Shown here: piece after piece, positions 7,438-14,895 of the stretch
Position numbering within the stretch: position 1 is the first letter of the stretch
Layout: the number at the start of each line of letters is the position of its first letter
Assembly (NCBI GenBank): GCA_964492245.1
Contig: CAZBJJ010000046.1
Span: forward strand, 1-16,244
Direction: 5' to 3'
DNA from: CAZBJJ01 sp964492245
GTDB taxonomy: Bacteria > Spirochaetota > Spirochaetia > Treponematales > Breznakiellaceae
DNA length: 16,244 nt
Position numbers and translations under genes: made by a program
The notes under the pieces: model-generated
Told to the model about the DNA's origin: nothing
What the model saw: the letters and a program-made list of their open reading frames with translations, nothing else
Databases searched by the model: none

Positions 7438-8307
7438 ATGACCACGCAGGAGGCCCTTGCCTGGGGGGCAGCTCAACTTAAGCGCCACAATATTAAAACC
7501 GCCCAATTGGATGCAAGCCTCCTACTGGGCCATGCCATGAAGCTAGACCGTGCCAAGGTTTTGGCCCTCTGGCGCAAAGAGCTCAGCACCGAAGAGGAAG
7601 AAAATTTTACCACCCTCATTCACAAGAGACTTTCGGGTCTTTCGGTAGCAGTCATTGTTGGCAGCAAGGAATTTTATGGTCTGCAATTTCTAGTAAACCG
7701 CGATGTCCTTATTCCCCGCCCCGAAACAGAAATTCTTGTAGATAAAAGCCTCGAACTTATCGACTCTCTTGTTCCAAATTCAGATATCCGCATTTTAGAT
7801 CTGTGCACCGGAAGTGGCTGTATTGCCATTGCCTTAAAACACCTGCGTCCTCATCTTGCCATAACCGCCATTGACCTTTCGCCAGCTGCTCTGGAAATAG
7901 CTAGGGCAAACGAGCGCAATCTCTTAGCCAAGGGGCAAGAGATTACCTGGCTTTTGGGCAATTTATTCGATGCCCTTCCTCCGCCCGGCCCATCGTCCTT
8001 GTTCGATATTATCGTAAGCAATCCGCCCTACATAGCTGCCAACGAAATTCCTTGCCTGGCACCAGAGGTTCTGGCAGAACCTCGACTCGCCCTAATTGGT
8101 GGCAGCAAAGACGGCCTAGATATTATTCGCAAAATTATTGCCCAGGCCCCCCTATACCTAAAAGAACGGGGAAGTATTTTAATTGAGGCAGGGGGAAATC
8201 AGGGCCAGGCCATAGCAGAAGAGTTTAAAAAAAATAGCTTTATCAATTCTCAGCTCTTCGACGATTTGGCTGGTATTCCGCGCGTCAGCCTTGCTTATAG
8301 ACCTTAA
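7438..8307 (+). CDS. prmC: Release-factor glutamine N5-methyltransferase
   Basis: This enzyme transfers methyl from S-adenosylmethionine to the GGQ glutamine of release factors, raising termination efficiency (older name HemK). The protein has 289 residues, the typical length. An N-terminal helical substrate-recognition domain (1-90) is followed by IPRPETEILVD (92-102). The Rossmann-type methyltransferase has SAM motif I in ILDLCTGSGCIAIAL (119-133), an acidic loop in AIDLSP, and the substrate-binding NPPY tetrapeptide in VSNPPYIAANE (Asn195-Tyr198). The start lies six bases after the prfA stop with no clear ribosome site, so translation is probably coupled to prfA. It contains an intact A8 run at 8227-8234, showing that such tracts need not cause frameshifts in this sequence. 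Confidence 0.95.
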   Translation: MTTQEALAWGAAQLKRHNIKTAQLDASLLLGHAMKLDRAKVLALWRKELSTEEEENFTTLIHKRLSGLSVAVIVGSKEFYGLQFLVNRDVLIPRPETEILVDKSLELIDSLVPNSDIRILDLCTGSGCIAIALKHLRPHLAITAIDLSPAALEIARANERNLLAKGQEITWLLGNLFDALPPPGPSSLFDIIVSNPPYIAANEIPCLAPEVLAEPRLALIGGSKDGLDIIRKIIAQAPLYLKERGSILIEAGGNQGQAIAEEFKKNSFINSQLFDDLAGIPRVSLAYRP

Positions 8308-8337
8308 TTGCATAAACATTATAGCATCTATACAGAA

Positions 8338-8362
8338 GCCTGCACCCAGGAGTTGCGCAGGC
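8338..8362 (+). promoter_or_regulatory. Inverted repeat in the relA leader
   Basis: GCCTGC (8338-8343) and GCAGGC (8357-8362) form a perfect six-base-pair stem over a 13-base loop in the 94-base gap between prmC and relA. A competing small hairpin, CCTG-CACC-CAGG (8339-8350), shares the left arm. No T-run follows, so it is not an intrinsic terminator. Function is unknown. Confidence 0.35.
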
Positions 8363-8401
8363 CGATTAATTTTGCACATAATGGCTACAGAGGCTTTAAT
8401 T

Positions 8402-10390
8402 ATGGAAGACGTAAGACTCAATTTTGAACAAAAACTTTCCTCTTTTAACACGGAAGAGCGACAAAAAATTCTTATGGCCTTGGAATATGTCGCTGATAGG
8501 CACAAAGACAGCCTGCGGGCTTCGGGAGAACCTGCCCTAGTCCACAATATTGCATGTGCAGACATACTTTTAACAATGGGCATGGACAGCGACAGCATCT
8601 GTGCAGCTCTCCTCCACGATGTTTTAGAAGGCAAAGAGATACAGGCAAGCAATGTGCTAACAGAGACATTTGGCCAGGATATTGCAAAGCTAGTTCAAAG
8701 TCTTACTAAAATATCTGGACTGTCGTCTCGCAATAAATCGCTCCAAGAAGCTGCCAGCATTCGCAAAATGCTCTTTGCCATGGTGGATGATATAAGGGTT
8801 ATTTTAATTAAACTCGCCGACAAACTCCACAATATGCGCACCTTAAAATATTTACCTATTGAAAAGCAAAAATTAACTGCCCAAGAATGCCTGGATATCT
8901 ATGCCCCCCTTGCCGACCGCCTGGGTATTTCCTGGATGAAGGCCGAGCTAGAAGACCTCTCCTTAAAACATCTGCATCGCGATGTATATAGCCAAATTAA
9001 AGAACTCGTCGCCTTAAAAAAAACCGAAAGACAAGAGTTTTTGCAAGACGCAAAGACCAGCCTGCAGGACGAGTTTAAAAAGGCCAATCTGGAAGTTCAG
9101 GTGTATGTCAGGGCCAAGCATTTTTGGTCCATTTACCAAAAAATGCGCAAACGAAATAAAATAAACGACGAGCTCTACGACCTTATGGGCATTAGAATTC
9201 TCTGCCAAAAAGAAGAGGACTGCTATACTATTTTGGGCCTTGTACATCGCCTGTATAAGCCCATAGAAGGCCGATTTAAGGACTACATAGCCATGCCCAA
9301 GTCCAATGGCTACAAAAGCCTACACACCACTGTAATGGCCAATATTGGCACCCTTATCGAAATACAAATTCGCACCCACCAAATGCACCAGCTGGCCGAG
9401 TTTGGTGTTGCCAGCCATTGGCTCTATAAAAAAGGTATGACCAAGGACAATGTCAATATTCAAGACCTGCCCATTATTAACCGCTTGCGCGACTGGAAAG
9501 AATTAAAATTAGAATCGGGCGAGGCCTCGGTAAGTTTTCTCGATTCAATTAAACAGGAACTCTTAAAGGATTCCATCTATGTTTTTACTCCCCAAGGCAA
9601 GGTAATTGAGCTGCCCATAGGGTCGACACCCATCGACTTTGCCTATCAAATACATACTGCTATTGGCGATTCTTGCGCAGGGGCAAAGGCCGATGGAGCT
9701 ATTATTGCCCTTTCGGCCGAATTAAAAAATACCCAGGTTATCGAAATCCTCACTAACAACAGAGCTCATCCCCATATCAATTGGCTCAAATTCGTTAAGA
9801 CCTCCAAGGCCAGAGCGAAAATTCGCGCATGGCTTTTGCAAAACGACGAATCGCTTATAATCGATCGCAATATTGTTGCCCGCAAGCGGGAGATAGACAG
9901 TAAAACACCGCTTACAAGCCCCGAAAAGCGTACGAGCACTAGCTCGAAGCCGCTCATGGTAAGTGTGGAAAACCAACGCGATATAATGGTCCATTTTGCA
10001 CGCTGTTGTAAACCGATGACGGGCGACAACATAATTGGCTATGTCTCTCGGGGTCGGGGTATTATTGTACACCGCAGCCACTGTAAGAATTTAGGGCATA
10101 TTAGCGAATTTAGCGAGCGAAGAATAGATGTCCAATGGGAAACCGATAAAGACAAACACCTTTTTCGCCTCCATATTGCCTGCGACAGGGATAGCGATAT
10201 TTTTTCTGAGCTGGAATCCAGTGTCTGTAAACACCAAGGACAGCTTATAGAAGGGCGTTTAGATAAACCCGAAAGCGATTTCCAGAATGGCAGCTTTACT
10301 ATAGAGCTAGAAAAAAAAGAGGACCTTAAAAAGGTCCTCAAAAGTATTCGCAGCAATCCTTCGGTTCGCCGAATAAGCTTGTTTGAATAG
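8402..10390 (+). CDS. relA: Bifunctional-type RelA/SpoT (p)ppGpp synthetase/hydrolase
   Basis: Long RSH enzyme of 662 residues controlling the stringent response. The ATG at 8402 is preferred because AGAGG (8389-8393) lies eight bases upstream. Earlier in-frame starts (TTG 8291, ATG 8381) lack a ribosome site and the first overlaps prmC. Domains: HD hydrolase about 20-190 with His48, His72-Asp73 (LLHDVLEG) and Asp140 in LADKLHNMRT; synthetase about 235-345 with RAKHFWSIYQKM, Asp260 in YDLMGIR, RFKDYIAMPKSNGYKSLHTT and Glu320 in EIQIRT; TGS about 390-455 (IYVFTPQGKVIELPIGSTP); conserved-cysteine/zinc-finger domain about 525-580 (HFARCCKPMTGD, HRSHC); ACT about 585-662. The metal ligands are present, but the hydrolase ED pair reads Glu76-Gly77 (GGC at 8630-8632). 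The synthetase looks intact; hydrolase strength is uncertain. It could equally be named spoT or rel. Confidence 0.94.
   Translation: MEDVRLNFEQKLSSFNTEERQKILMALEYVADRHKDSLRASGEPALVHNIACADILLTMGMDSDSICAALLHDVLEGKEIQASNVLTETFGQDIAKLVQSLTKISGLSSRNKSLQEAASIRKMLFAMVDDIRVILIKLADKLHNMRTLKYLPIEKQKLTAQECLDIYAPLADRLGISWMKAELEDLSLKHLHRDVYSQIKELVALKKTERQEFLQDAKTSLQDEFKKANLEVQVYVRAKHFWSIYQKMRKRNKINDELYDLMGIRILCQKEEDCYTILGLVHRLYKPIEGRFKDYIAMPKSNGYKSLHTTVMANIGTLIEIQIRTHQMHQLAEFGVASHWLYKKGMTKDNVNIQDLPIINRLRDWKELKLESGEASVSFLDSIKQELLKDSIYVFTPQGKVIELPIGSTPIDFAYQIHTAIGDSCAGAKADGAIIALSAELKNTQVIEILTNNRAHPHINWLKFVKTSKARAKIRAWLLQNDESLIIDRNIVARKREIDSKTPLTSPEKRTSTSSKPLMVSVENQRDIMVHFARCCKPMTGDNIIGYVSRGRGIIVHRSHCKNLGHISEFSERRIDVQWETDKDKHLFRLHIACDRDSDIFSELESSVCKHQGQLIEGRLDKPESDFQNGSFTIELEKKEDLKKVLKSIRSNPSVRRISLFE
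10311..10339 (-). terminator. Intrinsic terminator of the liv/CBS operon, inside relA coding sequence
   Basis: Read leftward, GAGGACCTT (10339-10331), a TTT loop, and AAGGTCCTC (10327-10319) form a perfect nine-base-pair stem, immediately followed by eight T residues (10318-10311). It lies about 56 bases beyond the stop of the CBS-ACT gene and wholly within the ACT-domain coding end of relA. On the relA strand the hairpin is followed by A residues, so it acts in one direction only. Confidence 0.85.
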
Positions 10391-10394
10391 GCTT

Positions 10395-11036
10395 TTAACT
10401 GCGAATATCGATAATTTTATCTACAAGGGGGCCGACAACACGGTTAATGGCCTTCTTATCCATGCCCTGAATTTTCATGGTGCAATAATTATTCGACGGG
10501 TCCTCGCCATCGAAGGTCGCAAAGGCCACTATATTTCCTCCCGCCTGCGCAATGCTGCTACCTAGAGAGCCCAAGACCCCCTCTTTTTCGGGTAGTAAAA
10601 GGGTTACCCGCAGGCCTGCGTGGCGAGCCCCAAAGAGCTCCAAGAATAATTTAAATAAATCGGATTCTGTGACAATGCCTACTAATTTGTCGTCGCGCAT
10701 TACCGGTAGACCGGAAATATCATAGTCCACCATAATACGGGCAGCATCTTCCACCGTCATATCCTCGGTTACCGTAAGCACCTTCTTCTGCATTATTTTC
10801 TGAACTTCCAGTTTTGAAATTAAATAATTCAATTCATACACATCTAAAACGGTGGCCCCCGATGGCGAGGCATGTATCAGGTCGGTAGATGTTACAATGC
10901 CCACCAGCTTATTATGCCGGTCCAATACCGGCAGACGTCGAACCTTTTCCCGGCGCATAATAGCCTGCGCCTCTGGCACAGTCACATCTGGACCAATATA
11001 CAGCGGGTTTTTAGTCATGCAACGCCCAACAGTCAT
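10395..11036 (-). CDS. CBS-CBS-ACT domain protein (AcuB-like), last gene of the liv operon
   Basis: A 213-residue soluble protein. Two CBS domains span about 1-57 (VGRCMTKNPLYIGPDVTV, HNKLVGIVTSTDLIH) and 75-132 (VQKIMQKKVLTVTEDMTV, DKLVGIVTESDLF). An ACT domain follows at about 141-213 (LRVTLLLPEKEGVLGSLG). CBS pairs usually bind adenine nucleotides and ACT domains bind amino acids. The architecture matches AcuB-like proteins, whose role is poorly defined. It lies 40 bases downstream of livF on the same strand, with ribosome site GGAGG (11043-11047) six bases before the ATG. Inference: a sensor of amino acid or energy state serving the transporter. There is no catalytic domain and no DNA-binding domain, so it must act through a partner. 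It converges on relA with a four-base gap. Confidence 0.87.
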   Translation of the reverse strand: MTVGRCMTKNPLYIGPDVTVPEAQAIMRREKVRRLPVLDRHNKLVGIVTSTDLIHASPSGATVLDVYELNYLISKLEVQKIMQKKVLTVTEDMTVEDAARIMVDYDISGLPVMRDDKLVGIVTESDLFKLFLELFGARHAGLRVTLLLPEKEGVLGSLGSSIAQAGGNIVAFATFDGEDPSNNYCTMKIQGMDKKAINRVVGPLVDKIIDIRS

Positions 11037-11076
11037 CTTCTACCTCCAGATCTTATAATATAGCCCTACCAAGCCC

Positions 11077-11790
11077 TTACAGCCCTAAATAGGCCTTTTT
11101 GACCTCTTCGTTCTCCAACAATACGCTGGCCTTATCGCTCATCATTATACTACCATTTTGAATCACATAGGCCCTATTTGCAATTTTTAGGGCCATATTC
11201 GCATTTTGTTCAACTAAAAGTATGGTTGTCCCTCTCTCTAAATTTATCTTTTGTATGATATCGAAAATATGTTGCACTATTAGAGGAGCCAGGCCCAAAG
11301 AGGGCTCATCTAAAAGCAGTATTTCGGGGCGGGACATAAGCGAGCGCGAAATAGCCAGCATCTGCTGTTCCCCTCCCGAAAGCGTACCGCCCATCTGATG
11401 CCTTCGCTCGGCCAATCGTGGGAAAAGATTAAAGACCTCGTCCAAATCCTGCTTTATCGCCAGCTTATCTCGGCGAACAAAGGCCCCCATGTTTAAATTT
11501 TCTAATACGGTTAAATCGGGAAAAATACGTCTGCCCTCGGGAACCTGCGAAATGCCAAAATTAATTAACTCGTGTGCAGGAATATTGCTGATATCCTTGC
11601 CATCAATTAAAATACTCCCCGAACGGTCTTTAATAAGGCCACAGATGCTCATAAGGGTCGTAGTCTTTCCTGCCCCATTTGCCCCAATTAGACTTACCAT
11701 TTCCCCTTTTTCAACTTTCAGCGATACCTGTTTAAGGGCCTGTATATTTCCATAAAAGGCGTTTACCTTTTTCAATTCCAATAAAGCCAT
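11077..11790 (-). CDS. livF: Branched-chain amino acid ABC transporter ATP-binding protein LivF
   Basis: One of the two ATPase subunits that power uptake through LivH/LivM. The protein has 237 residues, the usual LivF length. Walker A is GANGAGKT (36-43), the VPEGRRIFPDLTVLENL segment is characteristic of LivF, the ABC signature is LSGGEQQ (138-144), and Walker B is ILLLDEP (158-164). At the switch position the sequence is LVEQN (Gln196) rather than histidine, as is usual for LivF, so this is not a defect. The start is one base after the livG stop, with GGGAG at 11797-11801 (leftward) as the ribosome site, so the two ATPases are tightly coupled. Confidence 0.95.
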   Translation of the reverse strand: MALLELKKVNAFYGNIQALKQVSLKVEKGEMVSLIGANGAGKTTTLMSICGLIKDRSGSILIDGKDISNIPAHELINFGISQVPEGRRIFPDLTVLENLNMGAFVRRDKLAIKQDLDEVFNLFPRLAERRHQMGGTLSGGEQQMLAISRSLMSRPEILLLDEPSLGLAPLIVQHIFDIIQKINLERGTTILLVEQNANMALKIANRAYVIQNGSIMMSDKASVLLENEEVKKAYLGL

Positions 11791-11791
11791 C

Positions 11792-12583
11792 TTATTCTCC
11801 CAAATAGGCCTTTATAACCTCGGCATTGGCCCGAATATCAATAGGATTTCCCTCGGCAATAAGTCTTCCATAGTCCATAACATATATCCAATTTGAAACG
11901 TTCATAACCAAGCTCATGTCGTGCTCAATCAATAAAATACTCACCTTGTTCTCGTTGCGGATAAGCTCGATGGTTTCCACTAATTCCTTTGTCTCCTGGG
12001 GGTTCATTCCCGCAGCAGGCTCGTCGAGGAGCAGAAGAAAGGGATCGGTGGCCAGTGCGCGTGCAATTTCTAGGCGTCGTTGGGCCCCATACGAAAGGTT
12101 TGCGGCCATCTCGTTTGCAAGGGGTAAAAGCCCAAGTTGCTTTAAAATATCTCGGCTTTCCAGCACAACCCTTTCTTCTTCCTGTCTTGTCGCCCTGGTT
12201 TTAAAGAGAGCTCCAAAAATTCCTGCCTTTAGCGAATTGTTTCGCCCAAGCATGACGTTCTCTAATACGGTCATTTTAGAAAAAAGGCGAATATTTTGAA
12301 AAGTTCTCGCCAGGCCCAGTCGGTTAATTTCATGCGGGTTTTTTCCCTGTATAAAAAGAGGCTCTTTGGTGGCGCGGGGAGATATCTGTATTTTTCCTTC
12401 GGTGGGCCGGTAAACCCCAGTAACACAGTTGAACAAGGTTGTCTTACCTGCACCATTTGGGCCAATAAGTGCAGTAATTTCAGCCTCTCTTATTTCCAGA
12501 CTTATGCGGTCTATGGCTCGCAGCCCTCCAAACACCATCGATAAATCCTGTACGCTTAAAATTGCCGAGGTATTACTTCGCAT
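11792..12583 (-). CDS. livG: Branched-chain amino acid ABC transporter ATP-binding protein LivG
   Basis: The second ATPase subunit of the LIV transporter, 263 residues. Walker A is GPNGAGKT (41-48). The GLARTFQNIRLFSKMTVLENVMLG block (about 90-113) marks the LivG branch. The signature is LSYGAQRR (163-170), which is the LivG form of LSGGQ. Walker B is LLLLDEP (183-189), and the switch histidine is His221 in LIEHDM. All catalytic residues are present. The start overlaps the end of livM by 11 bases, with GGAG six bases upstream as ribosome site, a sign of translational coupling. A short insertion between the Walker A helix and the Q-loop (PRATKEPLF, about 69-77) is the only feature that looks non-standard. 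Confidence 0.95.
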   Translation of the reverse strand: MRSNTSAILSVQDLSMVFGGLRAIDRISLEIREAEITALIGPNGAGKTTLFNCVTGVYRPTEGKIQISPRATKEPLFIQGKNPHEINRLGLARTFQNIRLFSKMTVLENVMLGRNNSLKAGIFGALFKTRATRQEEERVVLESRDILKQLGLLPLANEMAANLSYGAQRRLEIARALATDPFLLLLDEPAAGMNPQETKELVETIELIRNENKVSILLIEHDMSLVMNVSNWIYVMDYGRLIAEGNPIDIRANAEVIKAYLGE

Positions 12584-13859
12584 CGGCTACTCCATCTTCT
12601 AAAAGTGAATACACCTTTCTTTTGCGCGGGATAAGGCCATCAGCCTTAAATATAATAATAAGAATCATGGCAACACCGTAAATAATCATGCGATACTGCG
12701 AAAGTGGCCTAAACCATTCTGGCAGCAATTTTAAAACGAGGGCCCCAATAAACACGCCGGGAATTGAACCAGTTCCCCCAATGACCACCGCCATTAAAAT
12801 AATAATCGACTCCCATAGGGTAAATGATCCGGGATTGATAAAACCCGTTCGAGCGGCAAAGAGCACCCCGGCAATTCCTGCCCAAAAAGAGCCCAGAGCA
12901 AAGGTAATGAGCTTGTTTTTAACCAGGTTTATCCCTACAGCCTGGCAGGCAATTTCGTCCTCGCGCATGCCTTCGAGCGCACGCCCCACCCGCGAATTTT
13001 CCAAACGCCTTACCATTACGGTGGCCAAAATTACAAAAAAAAGTGTTATATAATATATATATGTGGTTGCGGGCGCTATGCCCAATTTAATGCCAAAGAA
13101 CCAGGGTTTTGGTATTAAGCGTATACCCTGTGCCCCCCCGGTCAGTTTTGTGGAATTTTGCAGGAACATCCGTACAATTTCGCCAAAGGCCAGGGTGATA
13201 ATTGCCAGATAATCGCCCCGCAGGCGCAGAACCGGTAGGCTTAAAAGGATGCCAAAAATAGTGGCCATTACGGCCCCAAGGGGCAGTGCAAGCCAAAATA
13301 GCAAGCCTGTATGAATGCCTTTAGCTACAAATACGGGGCCCATATATTTCCACAGCATCCCATAGCTGTAAGCGCCCACCGCAAAGAAGGCGGCATGGCC
13401 CAAATTAAGCAGCCCCCCCAGGCCCACAATTATATTTAAACCGAGGGCCAAGAGCACGTAGATCATTGCTGTAACCACAATGCCAGTCGAGTAAAACCCC
13501 ACAACAAGGGGATAGGCAATTGCGATAATCAACAAGATAAATATATACAGAGCCTTATTTTGAAAAATGGTTTTTTCTTGTAAAAACCGGGACATCTTGC
13601 CAAAGACTGAGCGCACCGGACAGGCTTTAACCTTGAACAGAGAGCTACGTTTTGCTTTTAAAGTCTTGCCAAATTGCCATAAAAGAGAAAGTATTAAGGC
13701 AATCCCAAAAACACTGGGCAAAAACACCCAGCGCCAAGAAAGACTAGCTACGCCGTTGACAACCGAGACCTTCATTACCAAAAAAGGGAAGAGCAAACAG
13801 CTAAACCAAAATGCCTGGAAGAGGGCCTGTAATAAATCTTTAATAAGCTTGTTCTTCAT
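12573..13859 (-). CDS. livM: Branched-chain amino acid ABC transporter permease LivM
   Basis: Membrane permease subunit pairing with LivH to form the channel; 428 residues. The first 100 residues are an extension with two hydrophobic helices and a basic loop (KTLKAKRSS), like the long LivM proteins. The core BPD_transp_2-type permease begins near 103 with the family motif GLNIIVGLGGLLNLGHAAFF (about 140-159). The cytoplasmic loop that docks the ATPase reads GRALEGMREDEIACQAVGIN (about 311-330). IGGTGSIPGVFIGA near the end is also conserved. The protein ends in a basic, soluble tail. It starts two bases after the livH stop, with AAAAGG within the end of livH as a possible ribosome site. Confidence 0.94.
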   Translation of the reverse strand: MKNKLIKDLLQALFQAFWFSCLLFPFLVMKVSVVNGVASLSWRWVFLPSVFGIALILSLLWQFGKTLKAKRSSLFKVKACPVRSVFGKMSRFLQEKTIFQNKALYIFILLIIAIAYPLVVGFYSTGIVVTAMIYVLLALGLNIIVGLGGLLNLGHAAFFAVGAYSYGMLWKYMGPVFVAKGIHTGLLFWLALPLGAVMATIFGILLSLPVLRLRGDYLAIITLAFGEIVRMFLQNSTKLTGGAQGIRLIPKPWFFGIKLGIAPATTYIYYITLFFVILATVMVRRLENSRVGRALEGMREDEIACQAVGINLVKNKLITFALGSFWAGIAGVLFAARTGFINPGSFTLWESIIILMAVVIGGTGSIPGVFIGALVLKLLPEWFRPLSQYRMIIYGVAMILIIIFKADGLIPRKRKVYSLLEDGVADAK

Positions 13860-13861
13860 AC

Positions 13862-14764
13862 CTATACCTTTTTATGCTCTTTCTTGCCTAAGAGCCCATT
13901 TGGCTTTATCACAAGGATTAAAATAAGAATAAGAAAGGCAAACGCATCCTCGTAGTCGCTACTTATATAGCCGGTACCTAGGCTTTCGGTAAGGCCTAAA
14001 ATATAACTACCCAAGAGCGCACCGGGTATGCTGCCAATTCCGCCGAGAACCGCAGCAACAAAGGCCTTAATACCCGCCAAAAAACCAATATAATAATTTA
14101 TCTGTCCCGCATAGGAGCTAACCATAAGGCCACCGACTGCGGCCAGCGAGGAGCCAAGCACAAAGGTAACCGAGATTACCTTGTTTATGTTTACTCCCAA
14201 CAACTGTGCCATCTCTCTATCCTGCGCCGTTGCTCGCATTGCCCTGCCCATACGAGTAAACTTAATTAAAATAGAAAGCAAAATCATTATAATGGTGGTA
14301 GATACGAGGATGATAAATTGAGTCGAGTTCAAATACGATTTAAAGGGCTCCAAAAAGGCAAGGCTTGGCAAAAAAGAGGGAAAGAAGAGATATTTTTCGC
14401 TCTGGGAAAGCAGAACAAAGTTCTGCAAAATTATAGACATACCGATGGCACTAATTAAGGCAGAGAGCCTTGGTTTGGTTCGCAAAGGACGATAGGCCAA
14501 GCGCTCTACGGTAATGCCAAACATGGACGAAAAGAGTATGGCAAATAAAATTGATACCAGCAAAATTGACCAAGCTGGCAGGCCAAAGGGAGTCAGAAGA
14601 CCGGCGACAATTAAGGCGATAAAGCCACCAATCATATAAATCTCGCCATGGGCAAAGTTTATCAATTGAACAATGCCATACACCATTGTATAGCCCAGAG
14701 CTATAAGAGCATAAATACTCCCCTTCGCCGCCCCGCTTAAAAGCAATCTTAAAAAATAGTCCAT
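13862..14764 (-). CDS. livH: Branched-chain amino acid ABC transporter permease LivH
   Basis: Membrane permease subunit of the LIV transporter, 300 residues from the ATG at 14764. A TTG immediately before it (14767) would add one residue. Family features are SGAAKGSIYALIALGYTMVYG near the N terminus, IVQLINFAHGEIYMIGG (about 31-47), the ATPase-docking loop GRAMRATAQDREMAQLLGVN, and VLGGIGSIPGALLGSYILGL near the end. About eight hydrophobic segments are visible. The start codon lies only 12 bases beyond the T-run of the terminator-like hairpin that follows livJ, and the ribosome site is weak (GGA nine to eleven bases upstream). Expression should therefore depend on read-through from livJ. Confidence 0.94.
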   Translation of the reverse strand: MDYFLRLLLSGAAKGSIYALIALGYTMVYGIVQLINFAHGEIYMIGGFIALIVAGLLTPFGLPAWSILLVSILFAILFSSMFGITVERLAYRPLRTKPRLSALISAIGMSIILQNFVLLSQSEKYLFFPSFLPSLAFLEPFKSYLNSTQFIILVSTTIIMILLSILIKFTRMGRAMRATAQDREMAQLLGVNINKVISVTFVLGSSLAAVGGLMVSSYAGQINYYIGFLAGIKAFVAAVLGGIGSIPGALLGSYILGLTESLGTGYISSDYEDAFAFLILILILVIKPNGLLGKKEHKKV

Positions 14765-14776
14765 CAATAATGTTCC

Positions 14777-14821
14777 AAAAAAACCGCCATGCCCGAAGGA
14801 AATGCTCGGTGTTCATGGCGG
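14777..14821 (-). terminator. Hairpin plus T-run between livJ and livH (attenuating terminator)
   Basis: Read leftward, CCGCCATG (14821-14814) pairs perfectly with CATGGCGG (14791-14784), followed at once by seven T residues (14783-14777). The loop contains a further CCGA/TCGG helix (14809-14806 with 14796-14793). It lies 75-119 bases past the livJ stop and just before the livH start. It probably ends most transcripts after livJ and lets a fraction continue into livHMGF, as is common when a binding protein is needed in excess. Confidence 0.8.
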
Positions 14822-14895
14822 CCCCTTTACTTTGTATACTACTAGGATATCGGCAGCTACTAGAGCATCTGTCCAGTAGGTCTTCCTAATACCAG

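Noticed and set aside
8291..8401. N-terminal extension of relA from the TTG at 8291 or ATG at 8381
   Set aside because: The extra residues do not resemble RSH proteins, the TTG overlaps prmC and neither has a ribosome site; the ATG at 8402 has AGAGG at good spacing.
10319..10339. Hairpin as a terminator for relA on the + strand
   Set aside because: On that strand it lies before the relA stop codon and is followed by A residues, not T.
11190..11210. Missing H-loop histidine in LivF as a sign of a dead ATPase
   Set aside because: Gln at this position (LVEQN) is usual in LivF proteins.
11916..12299. 127-residue rightward open frame opposite livG
   Set aside because: It is a shadow of the conserved ATPase coding sequence with no independent support.
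14451..14816. 121-residue leftward open frame overlapping livH
   Set aside because: Most of it lies in another frame of the conserved livH gene and it has no recognisable domain. Only the possible initiation at 14816 was kept, as a speculative finding.
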